Positions 19,233-28,224 are shown, counted from the first letter of the stretch. The stretch: 64,000 bases of DNA from Ruegeria arenilitoris (GCF_013035315.1 NZ_WQHP01000008.1:62001-126000); one strand, 5' to 3'. A program made the numbers and translations. Notes: generated from the sequence alone by a model not told the origin.

Positions 19233-19532
19233 GTGTCCCGTTCCCATCGGCCCGGTTTGGGCGCAGTTGCATTCTTCATGGTGGCGTTCATGCTAGGTGT
19301 TTATTTCACCTTTGCCGCCGTGCAGGGCGACTATGGCCTGTTTCGGCGGGTCGAAATAGCAGCGGAACGGGACGCCCTGTCGCGCGATCTGGCAAAGCTT
19401 GAAGCCGAGATCGCAGAGATGGAGAACCTTACGCGCCGCCTGTCTGATACGTATCTTGATCTTGACCTCCTGGATCAACAGGCGCGCTCCGTGCTGGGCA
19501 TGATCCGCTCGGATGAAATCGTCATCCGCTGA
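19233..19532 (+). CDS. ftsB: Septum formation initiator family protein (FtsB/DivIC-like)
   Basis: A 99-residue bitopic membrane protein with a membrane helix at about 10-31, then a coiled coil (about 38-75, ERDALSRDLAKLEAEIAEMENL) and a short periplasmic tail ending ARSVLGMIRSDEIVIR. This is the standard architecture of FtsB/DivIC, which links divisome proteins FtsL and FtsQ. Its place just before pdhA is a common gene order in alphaproteobacteria. The GTG start at 19233 has only a weak ribosome site. Confidence 0.85.
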   Translation: MSRSHRPGLGAVAFFMVAFMLGVYFTFAAVQGDYGLFRRVEIAAERDALSRDLAKLEAEIAEMENLTRRLSDTYLDLDLLDQQARSVLGMIRSDEIVIR

Positions 19533-19659
19533 TCCGGACCGCATCTCTTCTTCACATCCCTGTCACGCACCGCGTCTGATCTACGCATTTGGGCCAAACC
19601 AAGCGCGTTCCGACGCTGCGTCACATTTACTCTCGCCAGAACGCAGGAAATGCTTTATG

Positions 19660-19683
19660 AGATAGTTTAACGCTAAACTATCT
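19660..19683. promoter_or_regulatory. Palindromic operator upstream of pdhA
   Basis: A perfect 10-bp inverted repeat, AGATAGTTTA and TAAACTATCT, separated by ACGC, ending 24 bases before the pdhA start and just before the ribosome-binding GAGAGGGGGAG. The inner 7 bases of each arm are identical to the palindrome at lpd (3922-3941). At this position a bound protein would cover the promoter or transcription start, suggesting repression. I infer a dedicated pyruvate dehydrogenase regulator. Confidence 0.75.
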
Positions 19684-19707
19684 TGCCGAGAGGGGGAGAT
19701 CGCCACA

Positions 19708-20697
19708 ATGGCTGCGCGAAAAACCACAAAGAAACCAAACGTTTCAGCGGAAGAACTTACCACCTATTACCGTGAGATGCTGCTGATCCGCCGATTCGAG
19801 GAAAAGGCCGGTCAGCTGTACGGCATGGGATTGATTGGCGGTTTCTGCCACCTTTACATCGGTCAGGAAGCGGTTGTTGTCGGCCTTGAGGCCGCGGCAG
19901 AAGAAGGTGACAAACGCATCACCTCATATCGCGATCACGGTCACATGCTGGCCTGTGGCATGGACCCGGGCGGCGTGATGGCCGAACTCACCGGGCGCAT
20001 CGGAGGACTGTCCAAGGGTAAGGGCGGTTCGATGCATATGTTCTCGAAGGAAAAGCACTTCTACGGTGGCCACGGCATCGTTGGCGCGCAGGTTCCGCTG
20101 GGTGCGGGTTTGGCCTTTGCTGACAAGTACAAGGAAAACGGCCGTGTCACCTTCACCTATTTTGGTGATGGCGCAGCAAACCAGGGCCAGGTCTACGAGA
20201 CGTTCAACATGGCTGCCCTTTGGGAATTGCCTGTCGTGTTCGTGATCGAGAACAACCAGTACGCTATGGGTACCGCACAAGCACGCTCGACCTCATCGGC
20301 CGATATTTACCATCGTGGTCAGGCCTTTGGGATACCCGGCGAAATGGTCAACGGCATGGATGTGCTGGCCGTCAAAGCAGCCGGCGAAAAGGCCGTAGCG
20401 CACTGCCGCGCGGGGAAAGGTCCGTATATCCTTGAGATCAAGACCTACCGTTACCGAGGCCACTCGATGTCCGACCCGGCCAAGTACCGCACCCGCGAAG
20501 AGGTTCAGAAGGTTCGCGAACAGAGCGACCCGATCGAACACGTGCGCGAGCTGCTGTTGACCGGCAAACACGCGACCGAGGATGATCTGAAAGCGATCGA
20601 TAAAGAGATCAAAGAGATCGTCAATCAGGCCGCCGAATTCTCGAAAGAAAGCCCCGAGCCTTCCGTCGAAGAGCTCTGGACCGACATTTACGCCTGA
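19708..20697 (+). CDS. pdhA: Pyruvate dehydrogenase E1 component, alpha subunit
   Basis: Thiamine-diphosphate-dependent subunit that, with E1 beta, decarboxylates pyruvate and loads the acetyl group on lipoyl E2. The 329-residue protein shows YYREMLLIRRFEEKAGQLYGMG, the active-site GHGIVGAQVPLG, the ThDP motif GDGAANQGQVYETFNMAALW ending in ENN, and the phosphorylation-loop-like YRYRGHSMSDP seen in alpha2beta2 E1 enzymes. It is first of pdhABC, 15 bases ahead of pdhB, with a palindromic operator 24 bases upstream. Confidence 0.97.
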   Translation: MAARKTTKKPNVSAEELTTYYREMLLIRRFEEKAGQLYGMGLIGGFCHLYIGQEAVVVGLEAAAEEGDKRITSYRDHGHMLACGMDPGGVMAELTGRIGGLSKGKGGSMHMFSKEKHFYGGHGIVGAQVPLGAGLAFADKYKENGRVTFTYFGDGAANQGQVYETFNMAALWELPVVFVIENNQYAMGTAQARSTSSADIYHRGQAFGIPGEMVNGMDVLAVKAAGEKAVAHCRAGKGPYILEIKTYRYRGHSMSDPAKYRTREEVQKVREQSDPIEHVRELLLTGKHATEDDLKAIDKEIKEIVNQAAEFSKESPEPSVEELWTDIYA

Positions 20698-20712
20698 GAG
20701 GACGATTAAGAC

Positions 20713-22086
20713 ATGGCAACCGAAATTCTCATGCCCGCCCTTTCGCCCACAATGGAAGAGGGCACGCTAGCAAAATGGCTGATCAAAGAAGGCGACACCG
20801 TATCCAGCGGCGACATCATGGCCGAGATCGAAACTGACAAGGCAACGATGGAGTTCGAAGCAGTCGATGAAGGCATCGTCGGCAAGATCCTGATCGCGGA
20901 AGGCACCGAAGGCGTCAAGGTGAACACCCCCATCGCGGTGCTGGTGGAAGAAGGCGAAGATGCCTCGGCCATTCCAGCGGCGGCACCCGCAGCCGCGGCG
21001 GAGACCGAGGCTGCCCCTGCGGCGGTTGAGGCCCCCGCCCCTGTCGCTGCCGCTCCTGTTGCGCCCCAGGTGGACCTGTCCCCGGACTGGCCGGCAGATG
21101 CACCGATGATCCAGCAGACCGTACGCGAGGCGCTGCGCGATGCGATGGCCGAAGAAATGCGCACGGACGAAGATGTCTACCTGATGGGCGAAGAAGTCGC
21201 CGAGTATCAGGGCGCCTACAAGATCAGCCAGGGCATGCTGGACGAATTCGGCTCCAAGCGCGTGATCGACACCCCGATCACCGAGCATGGTTTTACCGGC
21301 ATCGCCGTCGGCTCGGCCTTTGGCGGACTGAAGCCGATTGTCGAGTTCATGACCTTCAACTTCGCCATGCAGGCGATCGACCAGATCATCAACTCTGCCG
21401 CTAAGACACTTTACATGTCCGGCGGTCAGATGGGTTGTCCCATCGTGTTCCGCGGCCCGAATGGTGCCGCTGCGCGCGTGGCGGCCCAACACTCGCAGGA
21501 CTACGCCGCATGGTACATGCAGGTGCCTGGTTTGAAAGTGGTGATGCCTTACTCCGCAGCCGACGCCAAAGGTCTGCTGAAATCGGCAATCCGTGACCCC
21601 AACCCGGTTGTGTTCCTGGAAAACGAAATCCTCTACGGTCGTTCGTTCGACCTGCCACGGGTGGATGACCTGACGGTCCCGCTGGGCAAAGCGCGCATCT
21701 GGCGCGAGGGCACGGATGTGACCATCGTCAGCTTTGGCATCGGGATGCAGTTCGCCTTGGAAGCCGCCGACAAGCTGGCCGAAGACGGGATCAGCGCCGA
21801 AGTGATCGACCTGCGCACCATCCGCCCGATGGACACTGGCGCGATCATCAACTCGGTTATGAAAACCAACCGTCTGGTGACCGTCGAAGAAGGCTGGCCG
21901 CAAGGCTCGGTCGGCAGCTACATCAGTTCCGTGGTGATGCAAGAGGCGTTCGACTATCTGGATGCGCCGGTCATCAACTGCACCGGCAAGGACGTTCCGA
22001 TGCCCTATGCCGCGAACCTTGAAAAACTGGCGCTGGTGACCACCGATGAGGTGATCGCTGCCGTCAAGCAAGTGACCTATCGGTAA
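20713..22086 (+). CDS. pdhB: Pyruvate dehydrogenase E1 component, beta subunit with N-terminal lipoyl domain
   Basis: A 457-residue fusion: residues 1-80 are a lipoyl domain (lipoate on Lys43 in ETDKATMEF), about 85-130 an Ala/Pro linker, and about 135-457 the transketolase-type beta subunit ([62 protein letters not shown]). Lipoylated E1 beta is known from alphaproteobacteria and is not an annotation error. The lipoyl domain is about 73/84 identical by eye to that of the adjacent E2. It sits mid-operon, 14 bases before pdhC. Confidence 0.97.
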   Translation: MATEILMPALSPTMEEGTLAKWLIKEGDTVSSGDIMAEIETDKATMEFEAVDEGIVGKILIAEGTEGVKVNTPIAVLVEEGEDASAIPAAAPAAAAETEAAPAAVEAPAPVAAAPVAPQVDLSPDWPADAPMIQQTVREALRDAMAEEMRTDEDVYLMGEEVAEYQGAYKISQGMLDEFGSKRVIDTPITEHGFTGIAVGSAFGGLKPIVEFMTFNFAMQAIDQIINSAAKTLYMSGGQMGCPIVFRGPNGAAARVAAQHSQDYAAWYMQVPGLKVVMPYSAADAKGLLKSAIRDPNPVVFLENEILYGRSFDLPRVDDLTVPLGKARIWREGTDVTIVSFGIGMQFALEAADKLAEDGISAEVIDLRTIRPMDTGAIINSVMKTNRLVTVEEGWPQGSVGSYISSVVMQEAFDYLDAPVINCTGKDVPMPYAANLEKLALVTTDEVIAAVKQVTYR

Positions 22087-22100
22087 GGAGCGACAGACAG

Positions 22101-23408
22101 ATGCCTACAGAAATTCTGATGCCCGCCCTTTCTCCGACCATGGAAGAAGGCACGCTTGCCAAATGGCTGGTCAAGGAGGGCGACACTGTCTCCTCCGGCG
22201 ATCTGCTGGCTGAGATTGAGACCGACAAGGCCACAATGGAGTTCGAGGCTGTTGATGAAGGCACCATCGGCAAGATCCTGATCCCGGAAGGCACCGAAGC
22301 CGTCAAGGTCAACACCGCGATCGCAGTTCTGCTGGAAGAGGGCGAAAGCGCCGACGACATCGCGGCCACTCCGACCAAAGCTCCTGAGGCGGCGCCAGCC
22401 GCCGCGGGCAACGAGGCTGCCGCGCCTGCGGCACCCGAGGCGCCCGCCCCTGCCCCGGCTGCTCCGGCCAAAGCGGATGGTGGTCGTATCTTCGCCTCAC
22501 CGCTGGCCCGTCGCATTGCGGCCCAGAAAGGGCTGGATCTGGCTCAAATCACAGGCTCCGGCCCGCACGGTCGCATCGTGAAAGCCGATGTTGAAGGCGC
22601 ATCAGCAAGCGCACCCGCTGCCGCCCCGGCCGCTGCAGCCGCGCCTGCCTCTGCTGCACCTGCAGCCGCACCCTCCGGTCCATCGGCGGATATGGTCGCG
22701 CGGATGTACGAAGGTCGCGAATACGAGGAAATCCAACTGGACGGCATGCGCAAAACCATTGCCGCGCGCCTGTCCGAAGCCAAACAGACGATCCCGCATT
22801 TCTACCTGCGCCGTGACATCAAGCTGGACGCGTTGCTCAAATTCCGCAGCCAGCTGAACAAGCAGTTGGAAGGCCGCGGCGTGAAGCTGAGCGTCAACGA
22901 CTTCATCATCAAGGCCGTCGCCAACGCGCTGCAACAGGTTCCCGCTTGCAACGCGGTTTGGGCCGGTGATCGGGTTCTTCAGCTGAAACCTTCGGACGTG
23001 GCCGTTGCGGTCGCAATTGAGGGCGGGCTGTTTACTCCGGTTCTGCAGGATGCCGACACCAAATCTCTGTCAGCACTGTCGACCGAGATGAAGGATCTGG
23101 CCGCCCGCGCCCGCGAGCGCAAGCTGGCCCCCCATGAATATCAGGGCGGCACGTTTGCGGTTTCAAACCTCGGCATGTTTGGCATCGACAATTTCGACGC
23201 CATCGTGAACCCGCCGCATGCGGGCATCCTCGCAGTCGGTACCGGTGTCAAAAAGCCGGTTGTCGGCGATGACGGAGAACTGACCGTGGCGACCGTTATG
23301 TCGGTCACCATGTCGGTCGATCACCGGGTCATCGACGGGGCTTTGGGCGCTGAACTGCTCAAAGCTATCGTAGAGAACCTGGAAAATCCGATGGTCATGC
23401 TGGCCTAA
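22101..23408 (+). CDS. pdhC: Dihydrolipoamide acetyltransferase (PDH E2)
   Basis: Core of the pyruvate dehydrogenase complex, which transfers acetyl to CoA. Domains in order: lipoyl (1-80, Lys43), Ala/Pro linker, peripheral-subunit-binding domain (about 130-168, [19 protein letters not shown]), a second Ala/Pro linker, and the catalytic domain (about 210-435) with [15 protein letters not shown] and the active-site [12 protein letters not shown]. The single lipoyl domain is normal for this group because E1 beta carries another. It is last in pdhABC; E3 is supplied by the distant lpd at 2.5-3.9 kb. Confidence 0.97.
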   Translation: MPTEILMPALSPTMEEGTLAKWLVKEGDTVSSGDLLAEIETDKATMEFEAVDEGTIGKILIPEGTEAVKVNTAIAVLLEEGESADDIAATPTKAPEAAPAAAGNEAAAPAAPEAPAPAPAAPAKADGGRIFASPLARRIAAQKGLDLAQITGSGPHGRIVKADVEGASASAPAAAPAAAAAPASAAPAAAPSGPSADMVARMYEGREYEEIQLDGMRKTIAARLSEAKQTIPHFYLRRDIKLDALLKFRSQLNKQLEGRGVKLSVNDFIIKAVANALQQVPACNAVWAGDRVLQLKPSDVAVAVAIEGGLFTPVLQDADTKSLSALSTEMKDLAARARERKLAPHEYQGGTFAVSNLGMFGIDNFDAIVNPPHAGILAVGTGVKKPVVGDDGELTVATVMSVTMSVDHRVIDGALGAELLKAIVENLENPMVMLA

Positions 23409-23418
23409 CAAAAATCAC

Positions 23419-23449
23419 AGGCCGCGCCAGTACCAAATCGGCGCGGCCT
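23419..23449 (+). terminator. GC hairpin after pdhC
   Basis: Perfect 10-bp stem AGGCCGCGCC / GGCGCGGCCT with an 11-base loop, 10 bases after the pdhC stop. There is no T-run after it, so it may protect the 3' end or slow polymerase rather than act as a classical terminator. Confidence 0.55.
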
Positions 23450-23556
23450 ATCCCGATCACAACCGTGATGTGAGCGTCTGTGATCCCCGCACAAGTTGCG
23501 ACCTTGCGCACCTCTGACCACCTTGTTTGTGAAGAGACCTCAAACACAGGTGCGCT

Positions 23557-23799
23557 ATGCCCCGCATGTATCCGGCTATCCCTTTTCTGATTGCGGCCAT
23601 TTCGGTCGGGCTGCCCGCGTCAACACTCGCAAAACCCAACACCTATCCCGGTGAGCATTCAGCATTTACCTCTGACCCAGTCGAAACCGCAAAACGACAG
23701 GCCGAGCGTCCGAAGCGCAAGGAAGAACGAAAAAAGCGGCGAAAAGAGAAACGAAACAAGCGGTTAAACAAGAGCGATCAACCGCTTGATCTCAGGTGA
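23557..23799 (+). CDS. Small exported basic protein, hypothetical
   Basis: An 80-residue frame starting MPRMYPAIPFLIAAISVGLP, which reads as a signal peptide ending near ALA-like STLAKP. The rest is a strongly basic tail (KRQAERPKRKEERKKRRKEK). The ribosome site is weak. The frame ends one base before the convergent cysE stop. Codon use is compatible with a gene, but such a short lysine-rich sequence could be chance. I do not recognise a family. Confidence 0.4.
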   Translation: MPRMYPAIPFLIAAISVGLPASTLAKPNTYPGEHSAFTSDPVETAKRQAERPKRKEERKKRRKEKRNKRLNKSDQPLDLR

Positions 23800-23800
23800 C

Positions 23801-24610
23801 TTACTGGTCTTTGCCCAGCATGTGATCCATTGAGATCGCTGGCTGATCGCACCCAGCCTCACCCACGATCTTGGCAGGGATACCGGCAACGGTCTTGCAG
23901 GCGGGAACCTCTTGCAGAACGACCGAGCCTGCCGCGATCCGGCTGCAATGGCCAACCTCGATGTTGCCCAGAACCTTGGCGCCCGCACCGATCAGCACAC
24001 CATCGCCGATTTTGGGATGACGCTGCTCTTCTTCCTTGCCGGTCCCGCCAAGCGTCACCGAATGCAGCATCGAGACATTGTCGCCGACGATGGCCGTCTC
24101 ACCGATTACAATGGAATGGGCGTGGTCGATCATGATCCCCTTGCCGATCTTTGCAGCAGGGTGGATGTCGATCCCGAAAATCTCGGACGAGCGCATCTGG
24201 AAGAAATACGCAAGATCATAACGCCCCTTGCGCCACAGCCAATGCGCCACGCGATAGGCCTGCATGGCTTGATACCCTTTGAAGTACAGAATCGGCTGCA
24301 ATAGCCGGTGGCAGGCCGGGTCGCGTTCGTACACGGCCATCAGGTCGGCACGCGCGGCTTCGATCAACGACGGATCGTTGGCATAGCTTTCGTCCACGAT
24401 CTCGCGCAGGACCATCATCGACATTTCGTTCGAGCACAGCTTGGCGGCAATCCGGTAGGACAGTGCGCGTTCCAGGCTGCGGTGATGCAGAATACAAGCG
24501 TGCACCAACCCGCCCATCAGCGGCTCTTTTTCCACGGCTGCCTGAGCTTCGGCCGTGATACGATCCCAAACAGGGTCGACAGGGGTCACATGACTGCGCG
24601 TTTCGAACAT
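23801..24610 (-). CDS. cysE: Serine O-acetyltransferase
   Basis: First step of cysteine synthesis, acetyl-CoA plus L-serine to O-acetylserine. The 269-residue protein has the helical N-terminal SATase domain (DPVWDRITAEAQAAVEKEPLM, LSYRIAAKL) and the C-terminal hexapeptide left-handed beta-helix (IDIHPAAKIGKGIMIDHAHSIVIGETAIVGDNVSMLHSVTLGGTGK), with the catalytic His/Asp in this block. The tail DHMLGKDQ may be the peptide that binds cysteine synthase. To my recollection, cysE flanks the GTA cluster in Rhodobacter, which fits the GTA remnant 0.7 kb away. Confidence 0.95.
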   Translation of the reverse strand: MFETRSHVTPVDPVWDRITAEAQAAVEKEPLMGGLVHACILHHRSLERALSYRIAAKLCSNEMSMMVLREIVDESYANDPSLIEAARADLMAVYERDPACHRLLQPILYFKGYQAMQAYRVAHWLWRKGRYDLAYFFQMRSSEIFGIDIHPAAKIGKGIMIDHAHSIVIGETAIVGDNVSMLHSVTLGGTGKEEEQRHPKIGDGVLIGAGAKVLGNIEVGHCSRIAAGSVVLQEVPACKTVAGIPAKIVGEAGCDQPAISMDHMLGKDQ

Positions 24611-24694
24611 GGCTTTTCATCCTTTGCTGCGCCTAGGATGCCATTTAGTGGCAAAAAGACCAAACGCAAACCCGTGATCTGCAAGGTAACGGAA

Positions 24695-25033
24695 ATGAAT
24701 GAAACGCAATTGGCCGGGTTCAAGACCCGGATACTCGCCCGATTGGCCGAGCTGGCCGAGCATTCAGCTTTGGGCCATGAAGCTCAGGCGGTGGTCGATC
24801 TGGACCAACAGGCCGTTGGGCGCCTAAGCCGGATGGACGCCCTTCAAAACCAAGCCATGGCCAAGGCACAGCAGGCAAATCGGGACGTTGAGACGCTCAG
24901 ATTAAGGGCTGCTTTGGACCGGATTGAAGAGGGCGAATTCGGCTATTGCGAGGACTGCGGCGAAGAAGTTCCGGTCGGTCGACTGGAACTGGACCCCGCC
25001 GCCAGCAAATGTGTCAGTTGCGCCTCCGGGTAA
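24695..25033 (+). CDS. TraR/DksA-type C4 zinc-finger protein
   Basis: A 112-residue DksA-like protein. A coiled coil carries a DxDxxA-type tip (DLDQQAVGRLSRMDALQ), followed by a C4 zinc finger CEDC...CVSC with a 17-residue gap. Such proteins enter the RNA polymerase secondary channel and alter transcription, often together with ppGpp. It is shorter than E. coli DksA (151) and resembles the small DksA-like proteins of Rhodobacterales. The ATG at 24695 is chosen by homology; the frame is open back to 24308 but that part is antisense to cysE. Its 3' end overlaps the convergent small gene by 20 bases. Confidence 0.82.
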   Translation: MNETQLAGFKTRILARLAELAEHSALGHEAQAVVDLDQQAVGRLSRMDALQNQAMAKAQQANRDVETLRLRAALDRIEEGEFGYCEDCGEEVPVGRLELDPAASKCVSCASG

Positions 25034-25310
25034 CGTGGAAGTGAACCAGACACCGCAGAACCATCTCAAAACACTGACAATATTGCGGGTCGTCAAAGTT
25101 GGGTTCGTCGGCCAAGGACCGAGTACGCGCCGCCATCATCAGGGATCCATTGCCAAACAGCGGATGCAATCGCCCGGTCTGGCCGACATGAATGTCGGCC
25201 AGTTCAGCTTCGCGCAGCATCGTGGTGCACAGATTTTCACGAGACGCAGGCGGCGCGTTCAAAAGAACCCGCGCCGCCGCACTGACATCGCCATGCAAGA
25301 TGGGTCGCAT
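25014..25310 (-). CDS. Small GTA-linked conserved protein (DUF7742-like)
   Basis: A 98-residue protein starting MRPILHGDVSAAARVLLNAP, with the body GQTGRLHPLFGNGSLMMAARTRSLADEP and DDPQYCQCFEMVLRCLV. From memory it resembles the short conserved gene that follows the GTA megatron/host-specificity gene in Rhodobacteraceae (DUF7742). The ATG at 25310 is eight bases after the GTA fragment's stop, so it keeps the original linkage. The open frame continues upstream into the GTA fragment, but the family start is clear. Its own function is unknown. The 3' end overlaps the DksA-like gene tail-to-tail. Confidence 0.7.
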   Translation of the reverse strand: MRPILHGDVSAAARVLLNAPPASRENLCTTMLREAELADIHVGQTGRLHPLFGNGSLMMAARTRSLADEPNFDDPQYCQCFEMVLRCLVHFHVTRRRN

Positions 25311-25317
25311 AAGCCCC

Positions 25318-26472
25318 TCAACCGACAGTAGTACGTGCGAATGGGCCCGGCCCAAAACTGGCTGAGATTTGGGCAACGTCGACCGAATAACTGCCGGTTA
25401 CACCATCCGCGACCTTCATCCCCGGCGCATAGATCCATCGCGGTTCTGATAATACTTGTTCGCGCACAATTCCGCCGTTGACCCGGATTCTCAGCAAATA
25501 GGATTCGGTCTCTTCCCCTAATGGGACATCCAACCCTTCCCAGCTGTCGTCGTCCAACCGGGTGCGGCGAATCCATGAAATCTGGTCGCCTTGCGCGGTC
25601 GCCGTGGCCCCTAGATGCACCGGAGCGTAGGGCCTCAGCCCATTGCCGTCGAATGTATGCACCTGATGGACAAAGGACGGGTCATCATACGCTCTGGTAC
25701 CCGGCCCGATGCGGTAGTTTTTGGTCACGCGCCGTTCCGACCGCAACAGTCCGGTCTGAAAGACCCGCTCATCCAACAGAACAATGGTCGAGCCATCGGG
25801 CCAGACATCCGGCATGGCTGCATCTGTTCCCAACTGACCACGCAACCGACCACTGAGGGCATAGACCCCCTGATCCTCTAGCGAAGCCGCAGCAAACTGG
25901 AACAGCTCCCAATTGCCAGGGGTGCCATCGCCGATTGCGGCCAGGTTTGCGCCGTTCAACAAAGCCTCGCGCGGCCGCGATTCCAACAGGCCATCAACCA
26001 GTCGCACGCGCAATGGTGCGCCATCATCCCAAAGCCCAACGCTGGCCCGCCGCAACGGCGTTTGGGTGGTACCGACGACGGCCTGGGCGGAGATCACTTC
26101 CTGCAACGCATAGTCCTCGTCATTGGTCGCGGAATACACCGCAGCGCTGCCGGGCCACGGGTCCGCAGTGACGGCAATGTAAGGCGGGTGCGGAACTTCC
26201 GATCCGGTCAACAACGGCAAGTCCAGGAACACAGGGAAGACCGGAACCGGGGCGACAAAGGGCTTGGTCGAAACCCTGTCGTCAGACAAATCTGAGGGCG
26301 CGTAAATCCCCGGCTCGATCCGAACAGCGTCGGCCAACTGCATCTCGGCTTGCTCCAGCCGATCGATGCGGAATAGAACGCCCTGCTCTTCCCCGTCCAG
26401 AGTGATGACATCCCCCGCACCGATATGGGCCAGTGATGGCGGCAGCGCAAAGCGGACGGTCTCGCGCGACAC
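25318..26472 (-). pseudogene. C-terminal fragment of GTA baseplate megatron/host-specificity protein (gp15)
   Basis: A 384-residue frame whose sequence (VSRETVRFALPPSLAHIGAGD, later LRGQLGTDAAMPDVWPDGS and YRIGPGTRAYDDPSF) corresponds to the last third of the roughly 1300-residue gene transfer agent TIM-barrel host-specificity protein, gp15 of RcGTA. The frame continues five codons (LSEAR) before the GTG at 26472, then hits TAG near 26488. The whole N-terminal two thirds and gp1-gp14 are absent upstream. No frameshifts are evident, so the loss may be recent or the fragment may still be translated. Identification is from memory of the family, with good confidence. Confidence 0.75.
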
Positions 26473-26487
26473 GCGCGCCTCGCTCAG

Positions 26488-26954
26488 CTAGAGTTCACCC
26501 GACCTGTCGAGTCGTTCATCCTGTTGAAGGTTTGGTGCCCTCCGAAGAAGTGGCGAAGGAATCGGCGTATGTGCTCAACCTCGTCTCAAAGGGATTACTA
26601 CTCAAGGTCGCTACTCCCGAAGACTAGACACAAAATCTAAACACGTGACGAACGTTCTGTTTCACTGAATAACTGAATATCCAAAGCGCCCCCCGCTTGA
26701 CATTTAACGTCTGAACCTGCATTCGCCCAGGATTGAAGCGCCAATGCGTGAACTTTCGCGGATTGACCCGCCCCATAAGCGCGCTAAACACCTACCAGTT
26801 CCCCATCACGCAGGGTTCTTTACGCGACGGCCGGATGCCGCAGGAACCGCCTGCCCGTCCCGAGGTCTCGCGGAAACCCTGCCGGTCACGCGCTGCATGG
26901 CCCACAAAACACGTCTGCAGGGCCAAAGCCTTGTGGATCACAAAGGATAGTTAT
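26488..26954. other. Gene-poor scar upstream of GTA fragment
   Basis: About 465 bases with no supportable gene between the broken end of the GTA fragment and the DEAD-box helicase start. A plus-strand frame to 26627 (ending GLLLKVATPED) and an upstream extension of the helicase frame from 26733 are both without family support. No terminal inverted repeats or transposase remnants were recognised by eye. It contains the helicase promoter. Confidence 0.55.
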
Positions 26955-28217
26955 TTGTTCGACTTCGACATGCTGGGCCTCACCCCGGCCCTGAATGACG
27001 CGTTGAAACGCGCCAATTTCTCTCAACCGACACCGATTCAGAACCAGGCCATTCCGTTGGCTCTGAACGGCCATGATGTTCTTGGATTGGCGCAGACCGG
27101 CACCGGCAAGACGCTGGCCTTTGGCCTTCCGCTGATCGACCACCTGCTGGCGCAGCCCGGTAAACCAGCCCCTAAAACCGCGAAGGCATTGATCCTCGCG
27201 CCAACGCGCGAACTGGTCAACCAGATTGCAGAAAGCCTGCGCAACCTGACCCAAAAGACCAGGCTGCGCGTTGCCACAGTGGTTGGCGGGCAATCCATCG
27301 GCAAACAAATCTCGTTCCTGTCGCGCGGGACTGACATTCTGGTCGCCACCCCAGGTCGCCTGATCGACTTGATGGAGCGTGAAGCCGTTGACCTCAGCCA
27401 GGTACGCCATCTGGTTCTGGATGAGGCCGACCAGATGTTGGACATGGGCTTTATTCACGCGTTGCGCAAGATCGCTTCCAAGCTGGGCACCCCGCGCCAA
27501 ACCATGCTGTTCTCGGCAACCATGCCCAAGCAGATGGAAGAGATCAGCCAGGCCTACCTGACGAACCCGCACCGCGTGCAGGTTTCGCCTCCGGGCAAGG
27601 CGGCGGACAAGATCACGCAATCGGTGCACTTCCTCAGCCGCGCCGAGAAACCCGCAAAGCTGCGTGAGGTCCTGTCCGCGGATATGGGCGCGCTGACCCT
27701 GGTCTTTGCGCGCACCAAACATGGTGCGGAACGCCTGATGAAAGATCTGGTCAAAGACGGCTTCAATGCGGCCTCAATCCACGGCAACAAAAGTCAGGGC
27801 CAGCGTGACCGCGCCATCAAGGCGTTTCGCGCGGGTGAAATCAACGTGCTGGTCGCCACCGATGTGGCCGCACGCGGCATCGATATTCCCGGCGTTGCCT
27901 ATGTTATCAACTATGACCTACCCGAAGTGCCCGATAACTACGTTCACCGCATCGGACGTACCGCGCGCGCCGGGCGTGAGGGCGAAGGCATCGCGTTCTG
28001 CGCCCCCGATGAATTGGATCAGTTCATCCAGATTCAAAAACTGATGAAGATCGAAATTCCCGTGGCAAGCGGCACCATGCCGGCTGAGGCCGAACCCAAG
28101 AAGCCCCGCAAACGCGGCGGTTTCCGCGGGCGCGGGGTCAAGCCAAAGGCAGCGAACGGAGCATCAAAGCCCGGCCCCTCCAAACGCCGCAGGCCCCGCC
28201 GTCGCCCGGCAGCGTAA
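26955..28217 (+). CDS. DEAD-box ATP-dependent RNA helicase (RhlE-like)
   Basis: RNA helicase of about 420 residues. Motifs in order: Q motif FSQPTPIQNQAIP, Walker A AQTGTGKT, PTREL, DEAD, SAT, ARTKHGAERL, and HRIGRTARAG. A basic tail follows (about residues 375-420, KKPRKRGGFRGRGVK), typical of the RhlE group that remodels ribosomal or messenger RNA. I chose the TTG at 26955 because AAGGA stands 8 bases before it and it adds only FDFD to the family start; ATG 26970 is the alternative. The longer frame from 26733 adds an unlike N-terminus. Confidence 0.93.
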   Translation: MFDFDMLGLTPALNDALKRANFSQPTPIQNQAIPLALNGHDVLGLAQTGTGKTLAFGLPLIDHLLAQPGKPAPKTAKALILAPTRELVNQIAESLRNLTQKTRLRVATVVGGQSIGKQISFLSRGTDILVATPGRLIDLMEREAVDLSQVRHLVLDEADQMLDMGFIHALRKIASKLGTPRQTMLFSATMPKQMEEISQAYLTNPHRVQVSPPGKAADKITQSVHFLSRAEKPAKLREVLSADMGALTLVFARTKHGAERLMKDLVKDGFNAASIHGNKSQGQRDRAIKAFRAGEINVLVATDVAARGIDIPGVAYVINYDLPEVPDNYVHRIGRTARAGREGEGIAFCAPDELDQFIQIQKLMKIEIPVASGTMPAEAEPKKPRKRGGFRGRGVKPKAANGASKPGPSKRRRPRRRPAA

Positions 28218-28224
28218 GCCATAG

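Noticed and set aside
20767-22071. Minus-strand open frame (434 codons) opposite pdhB
   Set aside because: pdhB is certain; the antisense frame is a codon-bias shadow with many His/Asp and no recognised domain.
24308-24694. N-terminal extension of the DksA-like frame
   Set aside because: It runs antisense through cysE; the family start and ribosome site are at 24695.
25318-26472. Interpretation as part of an active prophage
   Set aside because: No other phage genes (portal, capsid, terminase, integrase, lysis) are present; sequence and neighbours match the GTA 3' end instead.
26733-26954. Upstream extension of the helicase frame
   Set aside because: The added 74 residues are unlike any DEAD-box N-terminus; a TTG with a well-placed AAGGA at 26955 explains the start.
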